Shown in pieces: positions 26,061 through 33,464 of a stretch of 35,509 bases of DNA. Numbering within the stretch: the first letter of the stretch is position 1; every line of letters starts with the position of its first letter. The notes beneath the pieces were generated by a model. That model made no database searches, was not told where the DNA came from, and saw only the letters and a program-made list of their open reading frames with translations. Origin of the DNA: Dysgonamonadaceae bacterium (GTDB taxonomy: Bacteria > Bacteroidota > Bacteroidia > Bacteroidales > Azobacteroidaceae); the NCBI GenBank assembly GCA_031267615.1, contig JAIRYM010000095.1, forward strand, positions 1 through 35,509. The letters are read 5' to 3'. Position numbers and translations under genes: made by a program.

Positions 26061-26092
26061 TTTGGATATATCATTTTTTTTATATATCTTTG
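26061..26092 (+). promoter_or_regulatory. Consensus promoter for the OmpA-family gene
   Basis: TTTG (26061-26064), 20 bp, then TATCTTTG (26085-26092). It is divergent from the metF promoter. The leader to the ATG at 26153 is about 55 nt. Confidence 0.7.
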
Positions 26093-26152
26093 CAACGAAG
26101 AATTAGAGAGAAACAACAATATTTTATTAACACAACTTTAAAAAACTTAGTT

Positions 26153-27325
26153 ATGAAAACAAAATTTATTCTTATTGGACTTATGTTGAGTTTTTCATTG
26201 TACTCTGTTGCACAGGAAACTCAAGAGGCAGGTTATAAAACTGCTTTTAAACACAGTAAAGCCGGAGAAAACTGGTTTATCCAGCTTGGTGCCGGTGGAC
26301 AAGCATACTTTGGCGACAATGACGACAAAGCAGACTTGACCAATCGGGTTACGCTAGCTCCGGTACTTGCTATCGGTAAATGGTTCAGTCCTTATTGGGG
26401 TGTTCGCGTCAAAGGACAAGGCGGTTCGATTCATCATTTTGAAACAGACGCCAAATACATGGAACACGATAAGTACTACAATGTACATATCGACGCTATG
26501 TGGAATCTATCGAACTATTGGGGTGTTTACTCACCTAACAAAGTGTTTAACTTTACACCTTATATAGGTTTAGGTTTTGCACACAGATTTGAGAGAGATG
26601 CAAAAAATGGTTTCAATGCTGGCGCTTATGGTGCGAACTTGAACTACAACGGCTATCCTGCTCGTTACTCTGATGTACTCTCTGTTAATTCGGGTATTCA
26701 GTTTGGTTTCAGACTCGGCAAACGTGTCAATTTAGACTTTGACTTGGGAGCACAGATTGTTCCCGACTATTTCGAAAGAGTAACCAGCAGTAAAGAAATT
26801 GATGCCATTCTGACTGCATCTGCAGGTTTGACTTTCAAACTCGGCAAAACCGATTTCGACGTAGTCGCTCTTGACCAGAGTCTGATTGACGATTTGAACG
26901 GCAAAATCAACGCACTTCGTTCAGAAAACGAACAGTTGAGAAAACGTCCTGTTTCCTGCCCGGAATGTCCGAAGGTTGCTGCTCCGATTGTAAAGAACGA
27001 AATCAACTATGTTCCTAATGTTGTTTTCTTCCGTCTGAACAGTTCTAAAGTCGACGCAAACCAAAAAATCAGCATCTACAACACATCTGAATTTATCAAG
27101 AGTACAGGTGAAAAGATTAAAGTAATTGGTTACGCAGACAAGAAAACAGGTTCGACAAAATACAATCTCGAACTTTCTGAAAAACGCGCAAAAGCCGTTG
27201 CTAAAGAACTGACGACCAAATACAATATTCCTAGCGAAAAAATCACGATAGAATGGAAAGGCGCTGATGTTCAACCTTACAAAGAAAATAACTGGAACAG
27301 AGTAGTTATTATGAATGCAGAATAA
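26153..27325 (+). CDS. OmpA-family outer-membrane protein
   Basis: This 390-residue protein has a signal peptide (MKTKFILIGLMLSFSLYSVAQ). An N-terminal beta-barrel (about 35-240) has alternating strands ending in aromatic residues. A short coiled linker follows (LIDDLNGKINALRSENEQL, about 245-263), then a proline/cysteine hinge (CPECPK). The C-terminal OmpA-like peptidoglycan-binding domain covers about 285-390: VVFFRLNSSKVD, IGYADKKTGS, YNLELSEKRAKAVAKEL, NRVVIMNAE. Asp in GYADK and Arg in SEKRA are the family's diaminopimelate-binding residues. I used ATG 26153 because it begins the signal peptide; the frame is open further upstream. It has its own promoter and a strong terminator, so it is monocistronic. 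Confidence 0.9.
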   Translation: MKTKFILIGLMLSFSLYSVAQETQEAGYKTAFKHSKAGENWFIQLGAGGQAYFGDNDDKADLTNRVTLAPVLAIGKWFSPYWGVRVKGQGGSIHHFETDAKYMEHDKYYNVHIDAMWNLSNYWGVYSPNKVFNFTPYIGLGFAHRFERDAKNGFNAGAYGANLNYNGYPARYSDVLSVNSGIQFGFRLGKRVNLDFDLGAQIVPDYFERVTSSKEIDAILTASAGLTFKLGKTDFDVVALDQSLIDDLNGKINALRSENEQLRKRPVSCPECPKVAAPIVKNEINYVPNVVFFRLNSSKVDANQKISIYNTSEFIKSTGEKIKVIGYADKKTGSTKYNLELSEKRAKAVAKELTTKYNIPSEKITIEWKGADVQPYKENNWNRVVIMNAE

Positions 27326-27345
27326 TCTACATTCTCCATTTTCTA

Positions 27346-27387
27346 TATCCCCCCGACGATGTAAATCTGTCGGGGGGATATTTTTTT
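27346..27387 (+). terminator. Strong rho-independent terminator of the OmpA gene
   Basis: Perfect 12-bp arms TATCCCCCCGAC (27346-27357) and GTCGGGGGGATA (27369-27380) with an 11-nt loop are followed by a run of seven T. Confidence 0.92.
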
Positions 27388-27401
27388 GCAAAAATCAATA
27401 A

Positions 27402-27560
27402 ACTGTCAGTATCATTTCCGATGATAATCTTGTGCAGTTGGAATTTTCTCCCGACAAATATGTCAGGCAGAATTTGGACTACGAGGTCGTCCGATTGGAA
27501 ATTGTGGGCAACATCGCGCCTTCGGTTCGCGACAGACGCAATGAAGGCGAAACAGTATGA
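27402..27560 (+). pseudogene. Possible coding remnant without a start codon
   Basis: A 52-codon open frame between a TAA and a TGA has protein-like composition (LVQLEFSPDKYVRQNL, then DYEVVRLEIVGNIAPSV and RDRRNEGETV), but no ATG and no promoter, because it follows the OmpA terminator. I do not recognise the family. It may be the 3' end of a lost gene. The 7-bp inverted repeat CGCCTTC/GAAGGCG (27517-27549) lies inside it. Confidence 0.3.
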
Positions 27561-27585
27561 CTAAGTATTCTGAGAAAAATGAAAC

Positions 27586-29439
27586 TTATTTTCCTGTGAT
27601 ATTCAATTCGCTGTGCTGCAATCCGAAATAGACTAATCCGTATAGTCCGGCGTTCCATCCCTGCAAAATAAATCCGAGGTTTTCACCCGTCAGGCTGTTG
27701 ATATGCTCATTTGGAGAGTAGTCGCCAGATGCCACAAGGTCAGCATTGGCAGTACGTTTCACTATGTTGACAGCCTCCTTTTTCCTGCCTGAAACAACGC
27801 GCGACCAGCAGTCCATAAAACTCAACCATGGCCAGACGGCTCCATTGTGATAAGTCGCAGGCTCGTAGCCAAATTCTTGGGGATAATATGGCGTTGTTTC
27901 CGCCACTCCGTATTTTGTGAGACTTTGAGCGTTAAGTGCTCTGATGATTTTTTCGGCTTTATCTTGTGGCACGACGCCGAAAAGGATGCCGATGGTTTGA
28001 TCTTGCAGCAGGTGGTCGTTCACCGAGCCGTCTTTCCAGATTTGACAATAGTATTTTCCATTCCAAAGTCCGCCCTGCTCAACAGGCTGATTGATAAAAT
28101 CGTAGCCCTTTTTATAGAGTTCGCGGTATTTCGTTGCCGATATAGCGTCGTTTTGCTCGTCGGCGAGAAAAATCATTTCTTTGAGCGCAGCAAGGAAAAT
28201 CAAGCCTGAAAACGGCGAGTAGTGGCGCTCTTTTACTCCCAGCACATCTTTCCAGTCGCCCCAAAAAGATACCTGTTCGGGTAGACCGCGTCCCGATTTG
28301 TCGCGTCCTGCAAGCCAGTCCATTGCTTTTTTCATCGCTGTCCAGTCGGCTGCAAGCACGGTTTTATCTTTGTAGAAACGGTAGAAACGCGCTTCGCGGA
28401 GGATGAAAAATGCGTTGATGTCCAGATCATCATTGCGTTCGATAAGTGGCAGGATAGTGGTTGGAATTTTCCCAGATTCCTGTTGATATTCAACGCTTTC
28501 GGCGAGCATTTTTCTTTCAATATCTTTATATAAAACAAGATGCAGCCACGAAGTCCAGTAACTGTCACGCTGGTTGAGTTCGCAGTATCCCATTGTCAAC
28601 ACTTCATCGTTTTTGTTCACGCGAGTAAGGGCTATGCCGGGCACCATATACCAGCGCAGATATTCGTTGAGTTTTTTATCGCCTGTTTTGGGGATTTTGT
28701 CGCTGAAATCTTTGGTTGATAAATAGAGCTTTTCCCAATTATCAAGAGCAAAATGCGAAATTTCGTATGCGCTGCTGAATTTCTTTGCGCTGTACCATTC
28801 TGTGTCGTAAAGCGCAATCGCAATATACACTTTCACTTCATTCGGAGATTCGATAGATATGGGAATGATTTTTTCAGAAGAAGAAAACAGTTTTTCTTCC
28901 GAGCCTTTTTTTTCTGCTTGTTTGCAAGAGTGTATCGTCACCGTACCAATATTTCCTTCTTTCAGGATCGATTCATCAGGTTTTACGATTATATTAAACT
29001 CTTCCATTTTCTTTGCCGTAATTTTTATTTCGAGCATCAACACCGGCAACGACGAAGTTTCAACATCGTTGATTCCGAGCGGGCAGAATGCACGTGTCGT
29101 GATTTTTGCCGAAATGAAAGGCGCTTTCGAGTATTCGTTTTTCACAAAGGGAAATTCGCGTTCGATTTTTTTCTTTGTGAAAGCCGATAGCGGGTAGGTT
29201 TTTCCGTCTTTTTCGATAAGGATTTCGGTTTTTCCGCGCGGGATAAGCCATCCGCCAAGTTTGCCGGTGTTTTGCAGAATTTCGCCAAACATACTGCCGT
29301 CGAGCGATGCGTTTGCTGTTATGCCAAAGTTCGACAGTGGGTAACCGTCGTTTACGGCGGGTTTTTCATTGCTGTGCACCGACATTACGGTACATAAGAA
29401 TATAAATAATAAGGATAAAGAAAAATATTTAATATTCAT
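27586..29439 (-). CDS. Exported (alpha/alpha)6-barrel glycosidase, GH63/trehalase/GDE-like
   Basis: This 617-residue protein has a signal peptide (1-23). An N-terminal beta-rich domain (about 30-240) is followed by a six-hairpin glycosidase domain (about 250-610). Segments typical of this clan are MGYCELNQRDSYWTSWLHL (acidic residues near 295), ERNDDLDINAFFILREARFY, GRGLPEQVSFWGDWKDV, LWNGKYYCQIWKDG, QDQTIGILFG, ATYHNGAVWPWLSFMDCW and SPNEHINSLTGENLGFILQGWNAGLYGLVYFGL. The HNGAVWPW motif recalls glycogen-debranching and related inverting enzymes. Substrate cannot be told from sequence; alpha-glucosides or alpha-mannosides are plausible. Its -7 element lies 17 bp upstream of the ATG, so the leader is very short. 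No SusC/SusD genes are adjacent. Confidence 0.72.
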   Translation of the reverse strand: MNIKYFSLSLLFIFLCTVMSVHSNEKPAVNDGYPLSNFGITANASLDGSMFGEILQNTGKLGGWLIPRGKTEILIEKDGKTYPLSAFTKKKIEREFPFVKNEYSKAPFISAKITTRAFCPLGINDVETSSLPVLMLEIKITAKKMEEFNIIVKPDESILKEGNIGTVTIHSCKQAEKKGSEEKLFSSSEKIIPISIESPNEVKVYIAIALYDTEWYSAKKFSSAYEISHFALDNWEKLYLSTKDFSDKIPKTGDKKLNEYLRWYMVPGIALTRVNKNDEVLTMGYCELNQRDSYWTSWLHLVLYKDIERKMLAESVEYQQESGKIPTTILPLIERNDDLDINAFFILREARFYRFYKDKTVLAADWTAMKKAMDWLAGRDKSGRGLPEQVSFWGDWKDVLGVKERHYSPFSGLIFLAALKEMIFLADEQNDAISATKYRELYKKGYDFINQPVEQGGLWNGKYYCQIWKDGSVNDHLLQDQTIGILFGVVPQDKAEKIIRALNAQSLTKYGVAETTPYYPQEFGYEPATYHNGAVWPWLSFMDCWSRVVSGRKKEAVNIVKRTANADLVASGDYSPNEHINSLTGENLGFILQGWNAGLYGLVYFGLQHSELNITGK

Positions 29440-29455
29440 TGTTTTGAAATTTCCG

Positions 29456-29463
29456 CAAAGTTA
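29456..29463 (-). promoter_or_regulatory. -7 promoter element for the glycosidase gene
   Basis: The minus strand reads TAACTTTG, 17 bp before the ATG at 29439. No clear -33 element is seen. Confidence 0.45.
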
Positions 29464-29512
29464 GCATAAATTTTTCAAATATAAACAGACGGGTAAAAAA
29501 ACAACTCCGGTC

Positions 29513-30502
29513 TCATTCATTTTTCTTGCAGCGGACAGAGAACAGGACGGCCTTGTAGTCGACGTTCCTGTTCACTATGGCGAAGTCCTCATACACGCCC
29601 CGGTACCAAGCGTTGACCGAGACGTAGGAACTGCTGGACCAGAAATGCGCTCCCAAGCCATAGTAGTACGCCGAGCCACTGAACACGTAGCCTACGAGCA
29701 AAGCGTTGAAGCCATTGTTGGCGGGCGTGTTGCTCGTACCATCAGTGGTGAAAGGAGTATTGTCTGAAACTACCGGAGTCTGGCTTTTCATATTACTACC
29801 AGCGGAAGACCCTGTGCCATATTTATTGTTGGTATTGTTGTTGGTAATCTCACTTTCAAGTTGACTCCATTCTTTATCACTGGGTAAATGCCATCCGTCA
29901 GGACAAATGCCCTGACGCTTTTCATGGTCAGTGTTGCCTTCATTGGTCGAAATGCCGGTAAGACCACTTGCAGCAACCCAGTTATACAACAAACCATACT
30001 CAGGATGAGCGTCAAATTTGGCGGTGGTAGGTGTTACATTACCTTCTGTCGGATAACTGTAGTACGGGGCGGTAGTTGATGATGATGAATTGTCTGACAG
30101 GTCTGCTATCCCGCCTCCGTACACCTTAGTCTTCGTCCGTAGATTCTCTGTCATCCAGCAGCCGGCAGCGCCTAAGTAGCCAACAGAATAGGTATTCTGT
30201 CCATCCGTAACACTCGGCGGACAGATGCACGCTTGTATCCACTCCACCCCGTTCCATGTTTCAACGCATTTGGTGTCGATATTGAATATCTGAAGACCCA
30301 GCGCATCAACGCCAGCAGCAATAAGAACGGAGTTGTCTGTCCCGAAAGCATCATTTTTGTTGGCATTGCTCATCTGCGGCAACCGCAAACCTCTGCTATT
30401 GCTTACAAGTTCAAGGATTGAAAACTCCTGCGGATCAGCAAGTGATCCAATAGTTACCTGCGCCTTGGCGCAATTTGCGCTCAACATGAAGAGCGCCGTC
30501 AT
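29513..30502 (-). CDS. FISUMP-domain surface protein 2 (start codon probably damaged)
   Basis: This protein carries a typical Fibrobacter succinogenes major paralogous domain (about 115-329): YGLLYNWVAASGL, GICPDGWHLPSDKEWSQLE, NGFNALLVGYVFSG, FWSSSSYVSVNAWYRG and SVRCKKNE. The first 100 residues (VTIGSLADPQEFSILELVSN, GLRLPQM, ALGLQIFN, CVETWNGVEWIQACI) match FISUMP protein 1. The usable ATG at 30502 gives only MTALFMLSANCAKAQ, a signal peptide without its basic n-region. The frame continues upstream as KKRIFFT, matching MKRIFLN of the paralog, but the aligned start position is AAG and a stop lies three codons before the leader's first Lys. The rest of the frame is intact. No sorting domain is seen. 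Confidence 0.75.
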   Translation of the reverse strand: MTALFMLSANCAKAQVTIGSLADPQEFSILELVSNSRGLRLPQMSNANKNDAFGTDNSVLIAAGVDALGLQIFNIDTKCVETWNGVEWIQACICPPSVTDGQNTYSVGYLGAAGCWMTENLRTKTKVYGGGIADLSDNSSSSTTAPYYSYPTEGNVTPTTAKFDAHPEYGLLYNWVAASGLTGISTNEGNTDHEKRQGICPDGWHLPSDKEWSQLESEITNNNTNNKYGTGSSAGSNMKSQTPVVSDNTPFTTDGTSNTPANNGFNALLVGYVFSGSAYYYGLGAHFWSSSSYVSVNAWYRGVYEDFAIVNRNVDYKAVLFSVRCKKNE

Positions 30503-30604
30503 TGTGAAAAAGATTCTTTTCTTTTTATATAAAAGTTAATGTTTTTATTAATACTCATGTTATTTTTGTTGTTTCTATTATTAAATCCTTTATTGATGAG
30601 CGTT

Positions 30605-30793
30605 TCCAAAGACTTGACGGAACTCATTCCTGTCATGACAGCAACCATTCCTATCATGACAGCAACCATTCCTGTCGTGACTGCAACCGTTCCTGTCGTG
30701 ACTGCAACCGTTCCTGTCGTGACTGCAACCATTCCTGTCGTGACAGAACTCATTCCTGTCGTGACGGAAAGCAATCCTGTCATGACGGAAATT
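30605..30793. repeat. 21-bp tandem repeat array, nine units
   Basis: Eight clear units run from 30626 to 30793, with one degenerate unit at 30605-30625. The core is CCTGTC[AG]TGAC[AT]G; in the first clear unit it is the 12-bp palindrome CTGTCATGACAG. Central units (30668-30730) are nearly identical, and the flanking ones diverge toward GACGGAA. On the minus strand one frame reads a seven-residue repeat of the type HDRNGCS. Confidence 0.9.
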
Positions 30794-30919
30794 ATTCACG
30801 CCTGAATGAAAAATTATTCCATTCATGTCTGAATTATTTAAGATTGTATGTAAATGTTTTCGGGAGTTCCCGAAACGGATTATGACATAACCCGTTGGTG
30901 TTTTGACGTTTATTGGGGA

Positions 30920-30928
30920 GGGGGGGGG
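30920..30928. repeat. G9 homopolymer run
   Basis: Nine G, preceded by GGGGA, in the FISUMP-2 leader about 98 bp downstream of the -7 element. Confidence 0.85.
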
Positions 30929-31025
30929 TAAAATGGTATTAACTGACGCGTCGTGCTAAGCGTCAATTTTGCGTTACTGCTGTGGAAATATTCGATTGCC
31001 ATTTTCATTTTGTTATTACAGGCGA

Positions 31026-31056
31026 CAAAGGTAAAACATTATTTTGAAACTGCAAA
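31026..31056 (-). promoter_or_regulatory. Consensus promoter of the FISUMP-2 gene
   Basis: On the minus strand TTTG (31056-31053), 19 bp, then TACCTTTG (31033-31026). The next minus-strand start codon is 520 bp away at 30502. Confidence 0.7.
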
Positions 31057-31114
31057 ATTTTTATTAAAAAAAATATTTTCTCATAATTATAATAAATTTG
31101 TTTCTACCAGGGCA

Positions 31115-31537
31115 TTATAAAACCCGGTATTCCATGTACGGGACGGGCACAAAAAATTTACTCCAATACATAATCGCGGCGTCGTATCCGCCATTTTTCG
31201 CTTTTTGTTCTACTTTGAAAATGTACAATGTACCGTTATCACAAAGCGAATTTGCATTGGCTGAATGTTTTTTGTGCATATCAAAATAAAGTTCTTTATT
31301 GCTCTTTTTTATGCCAGAACTTCCTGTCAAAAAACCGATTTTCTTATTGACAAAATCAAAATCTTTCCGAACAGTTTCAAAAATTTTATTGAGATACGAG
31401 CCCTCTGTTTCATTCAACAGCAAAGCATTTTCCGTTTCTATTTTATTTGTTTGTTCCATATTGCATTTTTGAATTGGGGAACAACTAAATACAAACATCT
31501 CTAAAACGATTACTAAAAATAAACACGTCCTTTTCAT
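31115..31537 (-). CDS. Small lipoprotein of unknown function at the end of the Rhs locus
   Basis: This protein has 140 residues from the ATG at 31537, which begins the signal sequence; an upstream ATG at 31564 would add nine residues. The lipobox reads FVFSC (Cys19), predicting export and lipid anchoring. The mature part is polar, Lys/Asn-rich and of no family I recognise (SYLNKIFETVRKDFDFVNKK, then KSNKELYFDMHKKH and DAAIMYWSKFFVPVPYMEY). As the last gene of a run of immunity-type genes it may itself be an immunity or accessory lipoprotein. The DNA just upstream of its ATG is homologous to the sequence at 32999-33022. Confidence 0.6.
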   Translation of the reverse strand: MKRTCLFLVIVLEMFVFSCSPIQKCNMEQTNKIETENALLLNETEGSYLNKIFETVRKDFDFVNKKIGFLTGSSGIKKSNKELYFDMHKKHSANANSLCDNGTLYIFKVEQKAKNGGYDAAIMYWSKFFVPVPYMEYRVL

Positions 31538-31561
31538 ATTCATATTATTTATTCTTTTTAA

Positions 31562-32003
31562 CAAAATGCAAAATTATTCAAATCCGGGATAATACCCATA
31601 AAACATCCCTGTTTTCATACGATAAACAATTCCAAATGGAGGTTCAACCACTCCAATTTCAGCATTCCTGTTTTCTCCTTTTAATTTACCAACATATTGA
31701 AATTCTTCATTGATTCGCCAAACTTCCCATCGTTCGGAAATAGCAATTTTATTTTCTCCATAATCTTTACTTTGTCTGAAAATAACATCTATATTTCCAT
31801 ATATGGGCGCTTTTCCTGCTTTTTCCCATAAACCAATTTTTATTCCGGGATTTATAGATGTATGAGCATAAAAATCAATCTCTCCTTGAGCTATTTCTGT
31901 CAAATTAGGATCACTCCCTGCCTGATACTTTTTCTTGAAAGCGCGAATAACCCGACTGTTTAATTGCGTCATATCGTCTGCAACGTATTGAAAATATTTC
32001 TGA
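31562..32003. repeat. Direct repeat, copy 1 (442 bp)
   Basis: Near-identical to 33023-33464 at a constant offset of 1461 bp. It covers the 142 C-terminal codons of the 163-residue protein and 12 bp beyond the stop. The proteins differ at 8 of 142 positions. Confidence 0.95.
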
Positions 32004-32065
32004 CAGTTATCCAATTTTACTAAAAATACATCTCCTATTTTTGTTATTATTCGTTTTTTTATCAT
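31574..32065 (-). CDS. Truncated paralog of the 195-residue Rhs-locus protein
   Basis: This 163-residue protein, from QKYFQYVADDMTQLNSRVIR to the end, is almost identical to the protein at 33035-33622. It lacks that protein's signal peptide and N-terminal strands, which are replaced by MIKKRIITKIGDVFLVKLDN. Its ATG overlaps the TGA of the toxin-tip remnant upstream (ATGA). The family is not one I can name. Without a signal peptide the product would be cytoplasmic, so either it serves as a cytosolic immunity protein or the gene is a non-functional recombination relic. Confidence 0.55.
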   Translation of the reverse strand: MIKKRIITKIGDVFLVKLDNCQKYFQYVADDMTQLNSRVIRAFKKKYQAGSDPNLTEIAQGEIDFYAHTSINPGIKIGLWEKAGKAPIYGNIDVIFRQSKDYGENKIAISERWEVWRINEEFQYVGKLKGENRNAEIGVVEPPFGIVYRMKTGMFYGYYPGFE

Positions 32066-32139
32066 TTTACTCTATATTTATTCCAATATTTAGGTGCTAT
32101 TGAATTTCTTTGATTATACAATTGTCCTCCGTTTTTAGT
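32062..32139 (-). pseudogene. Orphan toxin-tip remnant (unrecognised)
   Basis: A short frame ends TKNGGQLYNQRNSIAPKY, WNKYRVK, stop. It lies between the small immunity-type gene (stop 32141) and the truncated paralog, just as the TNT-like and barnase-like tips precede their immunity genes. The frame can be extended upstream to an ATG at 32157 inside the neighbouring gene, but I read it as the 3' end of a lost toxin rather than a 33-codon gene. The toxin family is not recognised. Confidence 0.4.
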
Positions 32140-32140
32140 C

Positions 32141-32428
32141 TTAATCCGTAGTTTCATATTTTCGTCTAACAGCATCCAGCCATGACTCATGGAAAGTTTG
32201 ATTATACTTTATTGCATCATCTAAAACATACCTACATGCCTCTTCTTCTGTTGCAAATATTTTCATATCACCTTTATCTCTTCTTTCATTAAAAAAATAA
32301 AATTCCCAAATTTTCTTCTTATCGTTATATTCCAAAACATAAGTTGCTTCTCCACTACGGTCATTTAAAATGAAAGGATGTTGTCGATTCAATATCTCTA
32401 TTGTTGCATGTAAGTCTTTTAATTTCAT
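32141..32428 (-). CDS. Small immunity-type protein following a TNT-like toxin tip
   Basis: This 95-residue acidic cytoplasmic protein has the core YVLEYNDKKKIWEFYFFNER, then KIFATEEEACRYVLDDAI. That pattern (LEY-x-W-x-YY-ER, then F-TEEEAC-Y) resembles small proteins I associate with genes encoding TNT-domain toxins. Five bases upstream ends a remnant of just such a toxin, so the pairing is supported by position. The likely role is neutralising an NAD+ glycohydrolase; this is inference. It has no promoter of its own that I can see. Confidence 0.55.
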   Translation of the reverse strand: MKLKDLHATIEILNRQHPFILNDRSGEATYVLEYNDKKKIWEFYFFNERRDKGDMKIFATEEEACRYVLDDAIKYNQTFHESWLDAVRRKYETTD

Positions 32429-32432
32429 AATT

Positions 32433-32540
32433 TTACCTAATAACCGAACGAATATATCCTTGATGAATAAGTTGCTGTGTATTTAATGGAGAATAATATT
32501 GAGTACCACCACCTGGTTGACCAAACCAAGGCGTTACAGT
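32433..32540 (-). pseudogene. Orphan C-terminal tip of a TNT-type (NAD+ glycohydrolase) toxin
   Basis: The minus-strand frame reads TVTPWFGQPGGGTQYYSP, then LNTQQLIHQGYIRSVIR, stop. PWFGQPGGGTQY followed by a short helix with LI-x-x-G is the end of the tuberculosis-necrotizing-toxin fold as found at the C-terminus of many Rhs and WXG toxins. The frame is closed by a stop at 32541-32543, and the barstar gene's stop (32534-32536) overlaps its beginning, so only about 35 codons of the toxin remain. Confidence 0.65.
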
Positions 32541-32923
32541 CCTTTATATCCAATAAGTCGTTTAACTTTATCATAATCTTTCAGATTAAAATAAACTTCA
32601 AAATTATGCTCTTCGTATTTTTTCCATTGGATTACTGAATCAAGAAGTATTTCTAAATAAATTTCTAAATCCTTTTCCTCCAATTTGGGAAATGTTTGGT
32701 GATATATGATTACTTCTTTTTGTATTACATTTTCCAAGTATGATAGACAATCCCATAAGGCATTCCAATTAAATCCAAAATAAGGAGGAAATTTTAACTT
32801 AACATAATATTCATTGAATAACTCCTCTTTAGAAATAACGTTATCTTTTAAAATAAGTATACAAGAATTGTTATTATTTATTTTTTCAGAATCATTTATA
32901 AAATAAAACTCCTCTTTTGTCAT
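32534..32923 (-). CDS. Barstar-family ribonuclease inhibitor (immunity protein)
   Basis: This 129-residue cytoplasmic protein has the barstar core: LKDNVISKEELFNEYYVKLK followed by FPPYFGFNWNALWDCLSYLE (about 40-60), the segment that plugs the active site of barnase-type RNases. A C-terminal helix and strand follow. I chose ATG 32923; TTG 32935 is an alternative. Immediately upstream is a short remnant ending DHYKTFIRFKY, which resembles the end of barnase itself. No complete barnase-like toxin gene is in the window, so this immunity gene is an orphan here. Confidence 0.82.
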   Translation of the reverse strand: MTKEEFYFINDSEKINNNNSCILILKDNVISKEELFNEYYVKLKFPPYFGFNWNALWDCLSYLENVIQKEVIIYHQTFPKLEEKDLEIYLEILLDSVIQWKKYEEHNFEVYFNLKDYDKVKRLIGYKGL

Positions 32924-32931
32924 ATGTTTGT

Positions 32932-32994
32932 TCAATATTTAAATCTAATAAATGTTTTATAATGATCGAGAGAATAATAGTACTCACCACCATT
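32932..32994 (-). pseudogene. Orphan C-terminal tip of a barnase-like toxin
   Basis: The minus-strand frame reads NGGEYYYSLDHYKTFIRFKY, stop (TGA 32934-32932), eleven bases before the barstar ATG. Barnase ends with DHYKTF plus three or four residues, so the match and the adjoining barstar support each other. Homology to the direct-repeat flank stops at ATGAAAA, just before this tip, marking a recombination joint near 32994. Confidence 0.6.
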
Positions 32995-33022
32995 TTCATA
33001 TTTATATTAATTATTTTTTTAT

Positions 33023-33464
33023 CAAAATGCAAAATTATTCAAATCCGGGATAATACCCATAAAACATCCCTGTTTTCATACGATAAACAATTCCAAATGG
33101 AGGTTCAACCGTACCAATTTCAGCATTCCTGTTTTCTCTTTTTAATTTACCAACGTATTGAAATTCTTCATTGATTCGCCAAACATACCATCGTTCGGAA
33201 ATAGCAACTTTATTTTCTCCATAATCTTTACTTTGTCTGAAAATAACATCTATATTTCCATATATGGGCGCTTTTCCTGCTTTTTCCCATAAACCCATTT
33301 TTATTCCGGGATTTATAGATGTATGAGCATAAAAATCAATCTCTCCTTGAACTATTTCTGTCAAATCAGGATCACTTCCTGCCTGATACTTTTTCTTGAA
33401 AGTGCGAATCACACGACTGTTTAATTGCGTCATATCGTCTGCAACGTATTGAAAATATTTCTGA
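33023..33464. repeat. Direct repeat, copy 2 (442 bp)
   Basis: Partner of 31562-32003. Weaker homology extends past both ends: downstream to the ATGAAAA at 32999 (equivalent to the lipoprotein start at 31537), and upstream by about 25 bp. Confidence 0.95.

Larger units (their letters stand above)
30503..31019 (-). promoter_or_regulatory. Long structured leader of the FISUMP-2 gene
   Basis: About 500 nt between the promoter and the start codon hold no gene I trust. Contents are the 21-bp array (30605-30793), inverted repeats TTTCGGGA/TCCCGAAA (30858-30875), AACGG-TTATG/CATAA-CCGTT (30874-30896, one A-C mismatch) and TGACGC/GCGTCA (30944-30965), and a G9 run (30920-30928). Two minus-strand frames through the array (30499-30783 and 30590-30826) are open because the repeat length is a multiple of three. 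Confidence 0.55.

Noticed and set aside
27517-27549. CGCCTTC/GAAGGCG inverted repeat as terminator for the glycosidase gene
   Set aside because: The loop is 19 nt and no T-run follows on the minus strand; it lies inside the protein-like remnant.
30499-30826. Repeat-rich small ORFs on the minus strand through the 21-bp array
   Set aside because: More than one frame is open only because the repeat length is divisible by three; there is no start context or family, and one frame overlaps the FISUMP-2 start. Kept as a repeat, not a gene.
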